A stretch of 46,411 nt of DNA. Origin: an uncultured Granulosicoccaceae bacterium. GTDB taxonomy: Bacteria > Pseudomonadota > Gammaproteobacteria > Granulosicoccales > Granulosicoccaceae. The stretch spans positions 1 to 46,411 of the forward strand of contig CALFCF010000026.1 in the NCBI GenBank assembly GCA_937951345.1. Direction: 5' to 3'. The position numbers and the translations under genes were made by a program. The notes below the pieces were generated by a model. The model made no database searches. It was given only the letters and a program-made list of their open reading frames with translations, and was not told the DNA's origin. Below are positions 16,875 to 25,716 of this stretch, in pieces (the first letter of the stretch is position 1; each line of letters begins with the position of its first letter).

Positions 16875-17297
16875 ATGAGCAAGCCAAAACAAATTGCCTA
16901 TGTTGAAGACAACATCGAGCAAGCAGAGCTGATCAAACGGTGGTTCGCCAATGACGAACACTGTGTGATGTTTACCTATTCGGGTGCTGACACGTTCAAG
17001 CAGGCACTCGAATTGACCGACTTCGAACTTATTATGTTCGATATTGAGCTTGGAAGCTCTGAATCAGGCATAGACCTCTTGCATTATGTAAAGAGCGAGA
17101 AACTACCGCATGTTTCCACCATTATTGTATCGGCTTCAAGCCAATACCTGAGCGATGCGGTTTATAGCGCTGATGCGGATCACTATTTCGCCAAACCGCT
17201 ACAGCGGAACCAACTTGTAACCCAGGTTCATCAAATGCTAGGTGTAACGCCGGATACCCAATACCCGGCTACCGAATACGTTAGGCGCAGCGCATAA
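16875..17297 (+). CDS. Single-domain response regulator
   Basis: A 140-residue receiver: acidic pair VEDN (10-13), phosphoacceptor D56 (LIMFDIELG), Ser at 86 (IIVSASS) and K107 (YFAKPL). No output domain. It shares IAYxED, FKQAL and the AKP(L/V) region with the receiver half of the OmpR-type regulator at 1550-2302, which suggests duplication with loss or gain of the DNA-binding domain. It follows the LysM/FecR gene by ~150 bases and may be co-regulated with it. Confidence 0.9.
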   Translation: MSKPKQIAYVEDNIEQAELIKRWFANDEHCVMFTYSGADTFKQALELTDFELIMFDIELGSSESGIDLLHYVKSEKLPHVSTIIVSASSQYLSDAVYSADADHYFAKPLQRNQLVTQVHQMLGVTPDTQYPATEYVRRSA

Positions 17298-17426
17298 GGC
17301 CATACGATTTATCGCGGATTTCATTCTACTAAACCTATTCTCTTACTGCCGCTGGTGTATAGGGTGTGTTATGCAAAATGTTTGGTTTTCATTAGCTTAG
17401 GTTGGTCTGACCGGTATTCCATTCAA

Positions 17427-18056
17427 CTAATCATCCGGGCATGGTGTACCAGCGACACCCCATGCCAAAATATCATTCACATGTTCCTGCAAGCTATATG
17501 GAGCAGGCTCTCGATTGCCACCGGGCGTCCATGCCCAATGCAGAATAAGGTCGTGGTTAAGGTGTTCGGCAAGTTTAAGTGTGTCTCTGTTGCCGTTGGT
17601 TTCGGGGTTACGCAATTGCTCGCAAATTTGTTGGCTTGTGCGCCCAAACCAATGCGCATTGATTGGCGCTAATGACCAACTCATCGCCACGCGGGGAGCC
17701 GCATGATTGCTTGCATTAGCGTTATCCCAATCTTCACGCTTACTCGTATGGCATGTACTGCATAAAATTGTCTCGGCCCCAATGCGACTATCACCGGCCT
17801 GTATGTTCATACCGTGAACACGCGTTTTGCCATAAGAAGGACCTGACCACATAGGGCGATCTGATGGACCTGTATGACAATTGGCGCAACGTGGGTGACT
17901 GGCCACTTCAAATATTCTTGACCAGGCTTCCAGGCCTTGTGATGGACTGACAGAGCCTTGCAGCGGTGGATTGATTTCGACTTTATCGTTAGCCGCCATA
18001 ACGGCGACTGACAACATCAGTACAGAAAAGACAAACGTTGCACGTAAGTATCTCAT
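17427..18056 (-). CDS. Periplasmic di-haem cytochrome c of the molybdenum hydroxylase operon
   Basis: About 209 residues with a signal peptide (MRYLRATFVFSVLMLSVAVMA). Two CxxCH haem c sites are visible: CANCH (57-61) and CSTCH (99-103). I prefer ATG 18056 because AAGGG lies nine bases upstream; the in-frame ATG 18065 is too close to it. The gene lies 12 bases after the molybdopterin subunit, in the same direction. It probably carries electrons from that enzyme to the respiratory chain. Similar cytochromes accompany isoquinoline/aldehyde oxidoreductases that do not use NAD. Confidence 0.88.
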   Translation of the reverse strand: MRYLRATFVFSVLMLSVAVMAANDKVEINPPLQGSVSPSQGLEAWSRIFEVASHPRCANCHTGPSDRPMWSGPSYGKTRVHGMNIQAGDSRIGAETILCSTCHTSKREDWDNANASNHAAPRVAMSWSLAPINAHWFGRTSQQICEQLRNPETNGNRDTLKLAEHLNHDLILHWAWTPGGNREPAPYSLQEHVNDILAWGVAGTPCPDD

Positions 18057-18068
18057 CAGTATCATCCC

Positions 18069-20318
18069 TTACACGAAATCAATTTGTTTATTAAACGGTA
18101 ACTCGCGAATACGCTGACCCGTTGCGGCATATATCGCATTACCTAATGATGGTGCAGCTGGTGGCACGCCGGGCTCACCAATCCCACGAATTTTCTTGGC
18201 GTTGCTTAGTGCAACCACTTCAATTTCCGGTACTTGATACAACCTCATACCCTCAAATGCATGGTAGTTGTTCTGTTGTGCTGCATGGTTTTCAAATGTC
18301 GTTTCGCAATTCATGGCATGCGCCATACCGAAAATAACACCCCCGAAAACCTGCGCCTCCAGATTGACCGGATCGAGTACTTCACCGACATCGACAGCGA
18401 CATAGACTTTATCTATTCTTATTCCGGCCTCGGTACGGGTGACTTCTGAGACTATGGCCGTTGGCACACCAAAAGACATACAAAAAGCCACACCACGCCC
18501 TCGGTTCTCACCCATTGACGAACCATCCCATCCGGAAATTTCACCCACTTTTTCCAATACTTTTATTGAGGTGTCATCTAGACACAAACGTATTCGTTCA
18601 GCTAACGGGTCCGCTCCTGCTTTAAGAATTAGTTCATCTAGCAAAGAGTCATGAAAAAAACCATTACCAGAAGCACCAACAGAACGCCATGATGAGATCG
18701 GCACCATAACCGGTGCACGGTAACCTGTGACGCGATAATTGGGAATATCGAAAGGCTGATCCCAGGAACCCGTTGTGATTGTGGCGTCCGGCCCGGGAAT
18801 ACCCGTACCCATAAGCCTTCCAAACCAATCGGGCAGAAGCGCTGACTGACCTACAGACAAATCGAATGTTTCTACTTTTCCGTCAGCGACTTTTCCACGT
18901 CCTTTTGCAACAGCACCCGGGCGCAGGTAGTCGTGCGTCATGTCTTCTTCGCGCGACCAAACTAATTTGACAGCCGTACCTTTTACGGCCATAGCAATTT
19001 CGATTGCTTGCAATACGTGGGTGTTTTCGAGTTTGTGACCAAAACTTCCACCCATAGGCTGAACATAAACAAATACGTTTTCTGCATCGAGCCCGGTCAT
19101 TTTCACCGCATGGTCGCGAACAAATAGAGGGATTTGTGTGCCCGTCCAGATCTCACACTTATCATCTGTCACCAACACAATGGCATTCATGGGTTCCATG
19201 GGTGCATGTGCCAGATAAGGCACTTTATAAGTGGCTTCAAATATTTCACCGTCTTCCAAAGCTTCATCAACATCGCCTTCATCGCGTTGTCGATGATCGC
19301 GATGCGCTTCCACATCAACGACATTTTCTATTTCATTAAAAATTTCAGCGGTACTGGCAGGATATGGTCCCACAGCCCACTTAATGTCAATCGCATCAGC
19401 AGCGCGCCATGCTCGCCAGGTGTTGTCAGCTATCACAGCGACGCCATTTTTAATGGCCAGCACCTGTTGTACTCCGCGCATTGATTCTGCTTCATTTGCA
19501 TCAAAGCTCTCTACACCTGCACCCACGCCAGGATTCGCTCGAACCGCTGCATGGGCCATCCCATCTATACGCAGGTCGATTCCGTATTTTTCCGTGCCCG
19601 TACATTTAGCTGGCATATCAATACGCTCGGTGGGTTTACCCAGATGCTTCCATTCACTCGATGGGCGCAACTGCACATCAGTAACAGGTTCGATCTTTGC
19701 CGCAGCGGCTGCAAGTTCTGTGTAGGCCAGACGAGAGCCATCCGGCAGCACAACTGAGCCGTCTTCGGTTTTAAGTAAGTCGCGAGCGACACCGCTTCGT
19801 TGTGCGGCAGCTTTCTTTAACGTTTCTCGCGCTATCGCGCCTGCCATACGCAGCTTTACAAAGCCGTCCGGCACCGTGGAAGAACCGCCGGTTATTTGCA
19901 TGGCAAACAATTTGGCAGGTACGTGCATAAATTTTCGAATATTTTCAGCCATGGCACTGTGGTCATAGGCCGGGAAAGGTATGCTCTCTTCCAGTACAGT
20001 GCCGTTGTAATAAGCAGGGCCAGGCAATCCAGGTGTGATGTTTGCCGTAACGGGATCGATATCGAGTTCTTCGGCTATCAGTCGCGCTTGCATGTTGTAC
20101 GCACCCTGGCCTTTATCAGCACGCGGGGTGATTAAGGTAATACCCGAAGCATCAATTTTTATATATGGCGTTATGGCGGCCTCATCTTCTTCCAAATCTG
20201 CCAACAAGGGGTTTTTGATGGGACGTTTGGCCATGTACGTGCCAAAGGCCACGCCACCAACGATGGCTACCGAGCCAATCAAAAAGGTACGGCGCGTAAT
20301 CGTGCGTAGTCGACCCAT
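18069..20318 (-). CDS. Molybdopterin-binding subunit of a xanthine-dehydrogenase-family oxidoreductase (IorB-like)
   Basis: A 749-residue protein of the isoquinoline 1-oxidoreductase beta-subunit / aldehyde dehydrogenase type. It begins with a twin-arginine signal (TRRTFLIGS, then a hydrophobic stretch), so the folded enzyme is exported. Cofactor regions are visible: GQGAYNMQ near the start, MGGSFGHK in the middle, and RGIGEPGVPP near the end with the usual catalytic Glu. It hydroxylates an aldehyde or N-heterocycle with water as oxygen source; the true substrate cannot be read from sequence. The [2Fe-2S] subunit is 3 bases upstream and the cytochrome c is downstream, giving a complete three-gene enzyme. 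Its length is normal for the family. Confidence 0.93.
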   Translation of the reverse strand: MGRLRTITRRTFLIGSVAIVGGVAFGTYMAKRPIKNPLLADLEEDEAAITPYIKIDASGITLITPRADKGQGAYNMQARLIAEELDIDPVTANITPGLPGPAYYNGTVLEESIPFPAYDHSAMAENIRKFMHVPAKLFAMQITGGSSTVPDGFVKLRMAGAIARETLKKAAAQRSGVARDLLKTEDGSVVLPDGSRLAYTELAAAAAKIEPVTDVQLRPSSEWKHLGKPTERIDMPAKCTGTEKYGIDLRIDGMAHAAVRANPGVGAGVESFDANEAESMRGVQQVLAIKNGVAVIADNTWRAWRAADAIDIKWAVGPYPASTAEIFNEIENVVDVEAHRDHRQRDEGDVDEALEDGEIFEATYKVPYLAHAPMEPMNAIVLVTDDKCEIWTGTQIPLFVRDHAVKMTGLDAENVFVYVQPMGGSFGHKLENTHVLQAIEIAMAVKGTAVKLVWSREEDMTHDYLRPGAVAKGRGKVADGKVETFDLSVGQSALLPDWFGRLMGTGIPGPDATITTGSWDQPFDIPNYRVTGYRAPVMVPISSWRSVGASGNGFFHDSLLDELILKAGADPLAERIRLCLDDTSIKVLEKVGEISGWDGSSMGENRGRGVAFCMSFGVPTAIVSEVTRTEAGIRIDKVYVAVDVGEVLDPVNLEAQVFGGVIFGMAHAMNCETTFENHAAQQNNYHAFEGMRLYQVPEIEVVALSNAKKIRGIGEPGVPPAAPSLGNAIYAATGQRIRELPFNKQIDFV

Positions 20319-20321
20319 GAC

Positions 20322-20783
20322 TTAGCTCCCCTGAATCTTTTTAGCTGCAGCTTTGATTGCCGAGCGTATGCGTGGGTAGGTACCGCAGCGACACAAATTA
20401 CCCGACATAGCTGCATCGATTTGATCATCCGAAGGATCAGGATTGGTGGATAACAAAGATGCGGCTTGCATCATTTGCCCTGACTGGCAGTAACCACACT
20501 GAGCAACCTGATGCTCAATCCAGGTTTTCTGAATAATGTGTAGTGATTCAGGTGAACCCAAACCTTCAATTGTACTGACCTTGCTGTCGCCAAGATCACC
20601 AATTGCCAACTGACATGAGCGCACAGCATAGCCATTAACGTGGACCGTACATGCCCCGCATTGCGCGATGCCACAGCCATACTTGGGCCCGGTTATACCC
20701 AGCTCATCTCTTAGTACCCACAACAATGGCATCTCGGGTTCCACATCAACCGTATAAGATTCGTCGTTTACCGTAATTTCCAT
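20322..20783 (-). CDS. [2Fe-2S] subunit of the molybdenum hydroxylase (IorA-like)
   Basis: A 153-residue ferredoxin-like subunit. The plant-type [2Fe-2S] cluster ligands are C37, C42, C45 and C57 ([17 protein letters not shown]). The second, helical cluster is held by C96, C99, C131 and C133 (QCGYCQSG and [11 protein letters not shown]). It passes electrons from the molybdenum centre to the cytochrome. There is no signal peptide of its own, so it would be co-exported with the Tat-bearing large subunit. It is the first gene of the operon and is read divergently from merR. Confidence 0.95.
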   Translation of the reverse strand: MEITVNDESYTVDVEPEMPLLWVLRDELGITGPKYGCGIAQCGACTVHVNGYAVRSCQLAIGDLGDSKVSTIEGLGSPESLHIIQKTWIEHQVAQCGYCQSGQMMQAASLLSTNPDPSDDQIDAAMSGNLCRCGTYPRIRSAIKAAAKKIQGS

Positions 20784-20826
20784 ACCAAATTAAGTTGTAT
20801 TGCCGGATTCTGATGCCAAGTGTAGT

Positions 20827-20846
20827 CTATGGGGTATACCCAATAG
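20827..20846. promoter_or_regulatory. 20-bp dyad, probable MerR operator
   Basis: CTATGGGGTATACCCAATAG is a near-perfect palindrome with a perfect GGGTATACCC core. It lies in the 78-base gap between the divergent molybdenum hydroxylase operon and the MerR gene. MerR regulators bind such dyads within promoters. The dyad is seen; its role is inferred. Confidence 0.6.
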
Positions 20847-20861
20847 TCAAACGATATTGAA

Positions 20862-21233
20862 ATGCTTATAAATGAATTAGCAGTAACCACCGGTTTAAGC
20901 CGAGATTCCATCAGGCACTATCAGGAGTTGGGCCTGCTGGAGGTTGAGAAACAACAAGCCGGCACACGAGTCTATAACCACTTCCCTGATATCAATGTGG
21001 AAAGAATTCAGATTATAAAAATGGGGAAATCAATGGGTTTTACGCTTAAGGAAATAGCCAAGCATATTGATGCTTACTTCTCAGGGGATCTCACACTTGA
21101 AGAGCAGATAAAAATCTTTGAGGACAAATTGGTGGGTATAAACGGCAAGATTGAAGAACTCGAAGAGTCCAGAGCGTACATTTACAGAAAACTCGATATG
21201 CTTACAGATTATAACGGGGTCAGATCAACCTAA
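20862..21233 (+). CDS. MerR-family transcriptional regulator
   Basis: A 123-residue regulator. The N-terminal MerR winged helix is clear (INELAVTTGLSRDSIRHYQ, then GLLEV, and GFTLKEI near 58-64), followed by a long coiled-coil dimerisation helix (~80-115). There is no Cys cluster of the CueR or SoxR kind in the C-terminus, so it does not look like a metal or redox sensor; it may sense an organic ligand. Divergent to the molybdenum hydroxylase operon with a dyad between, it is the likely regulator. Its stop codon overlaps the terminal repeat of a MITE-like element, so the last residues may have been altered. Confidence 0.92.
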   Translation: MLINELAVTTGLSRDSIRHYQELGLLEVEKQQAGTRVYNHFPDINVERIQIIKMGKSMGFTLKEIAKHIDAYFSGDLTLEEQIKIFEDKLVGINGKIEELEESRAYIYRKLDMLTDYNGVRST

Positions 21234-21375
21234 GGAACCTCTGATTTATCGCCTGCGTTGCCAGGGCGGTGTTGAAATTCGGTTCATAATGCGCATGTAT
21301 TCGCCTATACACTCCGCTTTTTCGCCAAATTTTGCACTGCCAGCCTCGCCTAATAAATCAGACGCTCCCTAAGAT
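21232..21375. repeat. MITE-like element with terminal inverted repeats
   Basis: The left end AAGGAACCTCTGATTTAT matches the reverse complement of the right end (AGGGAGCGTCTGATTTAT) at 15 of 18 positions. The ~140-base interior has no plausible gene. The left repeat begins within the merR stop codon. This is the structure of a non-autonomous transposable element. No target-site duplication could be confirmed. Confidence 0.55.
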
Positions 21376-21460
21376 ATTCAAAACACTATGATTCTTTGAT
21401 GTTTTACCGCTGTTTTCGCCGACAGAAATGTTTAAATATGCCCACCCCTCCAGATATTTA

Positions 21461-21658
21461 TTAAGACAAAAGAATCGACAAACACAGCGATAGCACCATC
21501 GACATCAAGAAAATAACGACGATAGATCGATGCCATATAAACCCGGCCACTGAACACGCTGTGACCAGAAATACAACACGCCAATCGATGGAGGTTATTT
21601 CCGGAATCCACAAAGTAAATGGTCCGTGAGCAACGGAATCGGACAACACGCAGGACAT
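21461..21658 (-). pseudogene. Short membrane-protein remnant, possibly ChrA C-terminus
   Basis: A 65-residue leftward frame with HGPFTLWIPEITSIDW, then two hydrophobic stretches. It faintly recalls the C-terminal end of chromate transporters, but the similarity is from memory and weak. It has no ribosome-binding site and is far shorter than any transporter. It could also be a chance frame. Confidence 0.25.
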
Positions 21659-21774
21659 CCCCTATAAATGTAAGAGTTACGGCCTCCGTCCATGTCTTTA
21701 AGCTCTAATTGAGAGAGTAATCTTTACATTCAAATTTATGAGTATCCTTCTCTTCCCTACGTTGCATTGTAGGG

Positions 21775-21793
21775 AGCGTCCATATATGTCCCT
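21775..21793 (+). repeat. 19-bp motif, copy 1
   Basis: AGCGTCCATATATGTCCCT is identical to 40974-40992, and the preceding ~20 bases (CGTTGCA...) are also similar. Both copies are intergenic and in the same orientation. Confidence 0.7.
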
Positions 21794-21871
21794 GTGGTGC
21801 TACTGCTGCCATGGATGCCCGTGTGCTACTGTACCAAGAATACGTCAACAGTCAGTAAATCACCGGAATCC

Positions 21872-23242
21872 ATGACGCACCACGAGGGCGATATCGCAGT
21901 GATCGGTGCCGGCATTGTCGGTATTGCAACAGCTTACTATTTAAAGCAAAAAAAGCCTGATGCACAGGTAATACTGATCGATGCTGATCAGCCTATGGCT
22001 TTAACATCTGCACAATCAGGCGAGAATTATCGCAACTGGTGGCCTCATCCAATGATGACTGCGTTCACTGATCGCAGTATTGATCTGATGGAAGATCTGG
22101 CCAGGCAAACCAACAATCTCATCAATATGAACCGGCGTGGTTATGTACTGGCCACGCGCTCTGAAGATATAGACACCGTAATGCAGGAGCTGGAGTTTGG
22201 ATATTCACAGCTGAAAAACAATGAAATTCGTGTACACAGCGGTAAGTTCGTTAAGACATATCAACCACCCGATTCACCTGACTGGGAAAGCGCGCCATCC
22301 GGTGTTGATGTTATTAAAGACCAGACACTGATTAAAAAAACCTGCCCGTCATATGACAATAAAATAAAAACAATTATTCATGTCCGTCGTGCCGGTGCTA
22401 TCAGCGCACAGCAAATGGGACAATATATGCTGCAGCAGTTTAAACACGCTGGCGGATTAATTATAAAAGCCGAAGTCAAAGGTATTGACCGGCAAGATGG
22501 TTTTAACCTGTATACAAATCAGCTTGATGTCACCATAAAAGCACAGAGAATCGTCAACGCAGCCGGACCGTTCATTCAGCAGATTGCACAAATGCTAGCT
22601 GTCGAATTGCCTGTGCAGAATACGTTGCAACAGAAAATTGCGTTTGAAGACAGCGCACGTGTCATACCTCGTAATATGCCCTTCTCAATTGATTTAGATG
22701 CTCAACACATCGACTGGGATGAAGAAGAACGACAACTACTATTCGACAGTGAAGATCATAGATGGTTAACAGAAATGTTTCCCGGAGCAATTCATTGCCG
22801 ACCGGAAGGCGGTGACAATGGAACCTGGCTGAAGCTTGGCTGGGCTTTCAACAGTACATCCACAACGGCAACCCGGACTCCAACACTGCTGGATTCTTTT
22901 CCGGAGATCGTTTTGCGCGGGGCCGCTCGGCTGAATCCGTCGCTCAAACACTATTGCACCACTATGCCAAGCTCTATGCATCACTACGGCGGGTATTACA
23001 CGCTTACGGAAGAAAACTGGCCTCTGATCGGGCAAATGGACACACAAATCGAGGGGGCTTACGTGGTAGGGGCCATGTCCGGATTCGGCACCATGGCGGC
23101 TTGCGCTGCAGGTGAACTGTGTGCAGATTTGCTGCTAGAAGCAAATGTACCCAATTATGCGGCGGCAATGTCCCCACAACGTTATAAAGTCAAGAATTTA
23201 ATGGCAGAAATTCAGGCATTGTCGCAACGCGGGATACTCTAA
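21872..23242 (+). CDS. FAD-dependent amine/amino-acid oxidase (DAO family)
   Basis: About 456 residues from ATG 21872, the start closest to the FAD fold; a longer frame to 21794 adds an unlikely Cys-rich tail. The Rossmann motif is IAVIGAGIVGIATAYYLKQK. The C-terminal region has YGGYYTLTEENWPLIG and GAYVVGAMSGFGTMAACAAGELCADLL, the usual second FAD contact of D-amino-acid oxidase / sarcosine oxidase relatives. It would oxidise an amine or amino acid to an imine; the substrate is unknown. An Aap-like transporter lies just downstream in the same direction, so it may act on the imported compound. A small hairpin lies between this gene and the binding-protein gene. Confidence 0.88.
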   Translation: MTHHEGDIAVIGAGIVGIATAYYLKQKKPDAQVILIDADQPMALTSAQSGENYRNWWPHPMMTAFTDRSIDLMEDLARQTNNLINMNRRGYVLATRSEDIDTVMQELEFGYSQLKNNEIRVHSGKFVKTYQPPDSPDWESAPSGVDVIKDQTLIKKTCPSYDNKIKTIIHVRRAGAISAQQMGQYMLQQFKHAGGLIIKAEVKGIDRQDGFNLYTNQLDVTIKAQRIVNAAGPFIQQIAQMLAVELPVQNTLQQKIAFEDSARVIPRNMPFSIDLDAQHIDWDEEERQLLFDSEDHRWLTEMFPGAIHCRPEGGDNGTWLKLGWAFNSTSTTATRTPTLLDSFPEIVLRGAARLNPSLKHYCTTMPSSMHHYGGYYTLTEENWPLIGQMDTQIEGAYVVGAMSGFGTMAACAAGELCADLLLEANVPNYAAAMSPQRYKVKNLMAEIQALSQRGIL

Positions 23243-23249
23243 ATACCAG

Positions 23250-23270
23250 GCACTGCTCTAGCGGTGCTTT
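23250..23270 (+). terminator. Possible weak terminator
   Basis: GCACTGC and GCGGTGC form a 7-bp stem with one G-U pair around TCTA, followed by TTT. It is just after the oxidase stop. Weak and possibly an mRNA-stabilising hairpin. Confidence 0.35.
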
Positions 23271-23381
23271 CACCCACCACAAAAACGGCGTATTCTCGAG
23301 TGCAATAAAACCAGAATTGCATAAAATCACATAACATAATACCGTAAACGTGATACCAAAAATAACAGAGAGGAAAACACA

Positions 23382-24443
23382 TTGAACAACCAACTAAAGA
23401 GAATCAAAAGCCGTATCATACCCACCATCGCAACCAGCTGTCTGGCTGCGCTGGCATTAACGTCCACGTCGGTGAATGCCGCCAATGGCGATACGCTAAA
23501 GGCTGTTCAGGATCGCGGCAGTCTGCTGTGTTCCGGCCATAACGGCAGTTTCCCTCCCTTTGTCCAGGTGACCGATGACAACAAATGGAGCGGCTACGAC
23601 ATTGATTATTGCCGCGCTCTTTCAGTGGCAATCTTTGGTTCCGAGGATGATCTTAAGATTGTACCCATCAGCTGGGCACAACGTTTCCCATCACTCCAGT
23701 CAGGAGACATAGACGTGGTCATCAAGGCTACCGGCTGGACCATGGGTCGCGACACTGAACTGGGAATTCAGTTTTCGGTGCCCTACTTTGTTGGCGCTAC
23801 CAATGTAATGATGCCAAAAGAGCTCGGAGGCACATCACCGGAAACACTCGAAGGTGGCTCATTGTGCGCTAACGCCGGCACATCAACCGAACGACTGGCT
23901 GCCAACTTTTTCAAAAGTCGTGGCATCGAAATCGAAATGATCACCTTTGAGAAAAGTGAAGAAACACGCGACGCCTATTTTGCGGGTCGTTGCGATAGTC
24001 TGGTTGGCTGGGGACCCAACCTCGCCGTTACCCGACAAAGCGCCGAAAACCCGGATGATCACGCAATGATGGATGTGGCCCTGGCGCTTGAGCCAGAATC
24101 AGCCGCTATGCGACAAGGTGATGACAACTGGGTTGATATCGTTAACTGGATGTTTGCTGCAACCTGGATCGCAGAGGCTAATGGTATTACGTCTGGAAAT
24201 GTCGATGAACATAAAGCAAACCCTGCAGACAGTACAGTTGAAAAACTACTGGGTGTGACACCGGGCATTGGTGAACGTCTGGGCTTAAGCGATGACTGGG
24301 CATACAACGTAATTAAGCAGATCGGAAATTCAGCCGAGATTTTTGATCGCAATATTGGCGCAGAGTCTGTCTACAAACTCGATCGTGGCTTGAATGCGCT
24401 ATGGAGTAACGGTGGCGTGATTGTACCTATGATTCTCGATTAA
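23382..24443 (+). CDS. Amino-acid ABC transporter substrate-binding protein (AapJ-like)
   Basis: A 353-residue periplasmic binding protein with a signal peptide ending near SVNAANG. The fold signature of the SBP_bac_3 family is present (LKAVQDRGSLLCSGHNG, WSGYDIDYCRALSVAIFG, SGDIDVVIKATGWTMGRD). The AapJ/BztA subgroup is about this length. The start is TTG at 23382, with GAGAGG about nine bases upstream; there is no better ATG before the signal peptide. It binds an amino acid or related solute and hands it to the permeases encoded downstream. The hairpin after its stop probably stabilises its transcript relative to the membrane genes. Confidence 0.92.
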   Translation: MNNQLKRIKSRIIPTIATSCLAALALTSTSVNAANGDTLKAVQDRGSLLCSGHNGSFPPFVQVTDDNKWSGYDIDYCRALSVAIFGSEDDLKIVPISWAQRFPSLQSGDIDVVIKATGWTMGRDTELGIQFSVPYFVGATNVMMPKELGGTSPETLEGGSLCANAGTSTERLAANFFKSRGIEIEMITFEKSEETRDAYFAGRCDSLVGWGPNLAVTRQSAENPDDHAMMDVALALEPESAAMRQGDDNWVDIVNWMFAATWIAEANGITSGNVDEHKANPADSTVEKLLGVTPGIGERLGLSDDWAYNVIKQIGNSAEIFDRNIGAESVYKLDRGLNALWSNGGVIVPMILD

Positions 24444-24467
24444 ACAGAAGCATTACTCGGTGATACC

Positions 24468-24497
24468 CACTGTCCTGCTGTATGCAGCAGGGCAGTG
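24468..24497 (+). promoter_or_regulatory. Intercistronic hairpin after the binding-protein gene
   Basis: CACTGTCCTGCTG pairs with CAGCAGGGCAGTG around a TATG loop: 13 pairs with one G-U. There is no T-run, so it is more likely an mRNA-stabilising or attenuating element than a full terminator. This is common after binding-protein genes of ABC operons. Confidence 0.7.
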
Positions 24498-24554
24498 TTC
24501 CAAACGATACCAGACAAGAATCCCCTATCAAATCGCCCACACTTAAAATAACTC

Positions 24555-25712
24555 ATGGGTAGTATTTTAGGCAGCCAGAAATCCAGAGAGATTTTGTTTC
24601 AGGCCGTGGTTTTGTCTATCGTGGCAGCACTGCTTGTCACTATGGTGGTGAACACCCGTGCATCACTTGAAGCACAAAGTTTAACCACCGGTTTCGGATT
24701 TCTTGAGCGTTCCACCGGCTGGGACTTTTCATTTTCGGTTCTGCCGTACTCAATCAGTGACTCTTACAGTAAAACCATACTGATAGGCTTCCTGAATACA
24801 CTTCTTCTCGGGTTTCTCGGAATTTCTCTGGCAACACTAATCGGCGTTGCAGTAGGCCTGATACGAACATCGAAAAACGGATTATTTGCACTATTGGGTA
24901 CCGTCTACGTTGAAACCTTTCGAAACGTCCCCCTGATATTGCAGGCCATATTCTGGTACTCAATAATTTCACGTCTACCCAGACCCAAGCAGGCATTATC
25001 ACTAGGTGATACAGTATTTCTCAGCGGGCGCGGCCTGTATTTTCCGGTATTCAATATCGCGCTCTGGTCAGTGGCGCTTATGCTGTTGCTATTTATAGTA
25101 TGGCTGTTTTTCCTGCCCTGGTTACGCGAGCGTCTGAATCATTCATCCTCGTACCATGTTGTTAAAAGAATCGGCTGGTTGCTGCTGCCGATAGCCATGT
25201 TGGTCATTGGCTACCTTGCACGTATACCAGACACACCGCTACTTGATATGCCAGTGCTCAAAGGATTGAATTTCAAAGGTGGCATGCGAATGCCGCCAGA
25301 GTTATCAGCATTGGTGATAGCCATCGCACTCTATGGTGGGGCCTATATCGGTGAGGTCTTCAGAGCCGGTTTGATGTCTGTACCGAGGGGCCAGATTGAG
25401 GCGGGGTTTGTCAATGGACTAAAACCATTTCATATTTTTTCCCGCATTCGTCTACCGTTGGCCATTAGGGCGGTAATGCCATCACTAACCAATCAGTATG
25501 TGCAGTTGATGAAGGCGACTACCATCGGCATTGTGATTGGTTTTTCTGATTTGTTTATGATCATTTCGACGTCGATCAACCAGAGTGGACAAACGCTCGA
25601 GCTACTCGCTATTTTAATGCTCGGCTTTTTATTGATTAATCTGAGCATTGCATTTGTGATGAACTCAATCAATAGAAAAATTGCCATTAAAGGTTATGAG
25701 GTGAAAGACTAA
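24555..25712 (+). CDS. Amino-acid ABC transporter permease (AapQ-like)
   Basis: A 385-residue inner-membrane permease. After an N-terminal membrane segment and a large periplasmic loop, multiple hydrophobic segments follow. The HisM/GlnP-type coupling region near the end is EAGFVNGLKPFHIFSRIRLPLAIRAVMPSLTNQY, read in parts as the EAA loop. Its long size fits the Aap/Bzt type rather than the short GlnP type. It is followed after 4 bases by the second permease, so both form a heterodimeric channel. Confidence 0.93.
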   Translation: MGSILGSQKSREILFQAVVLSIVAALLVTMVVNTRASLEAQSLTTGFGFLERSTGWDFSFSVLPYSISDSYSKTILIGFLNTLLLGFLGISLATLIGVAVGLIRTSKNGLFALLGTVYVETFRNVPLILQAIFWYSIISRLPRPKQALSLGDTVFLSGRGLYFPVFNIALWSVALMLLLFIVWLFFLPWLRERLNHSSSYHVVKRIGWLLLPIAMLVIGYLARIPDTPLLDMPVLKGLNFKGGMRMPPELSALVIAIALYGGAYIGEVFRAGLMSVPRGQIEAGFVNGLKPFHIFSRIRLPLAIRAVMPSLTNQYVQLMKATTIGIVIGFSDLFMIISTSINQSGQTLELLAILMLGFLLINLSIAFVMNSINRKIAIKGYEVKD

Positions 25713-25716
25713 ACTC

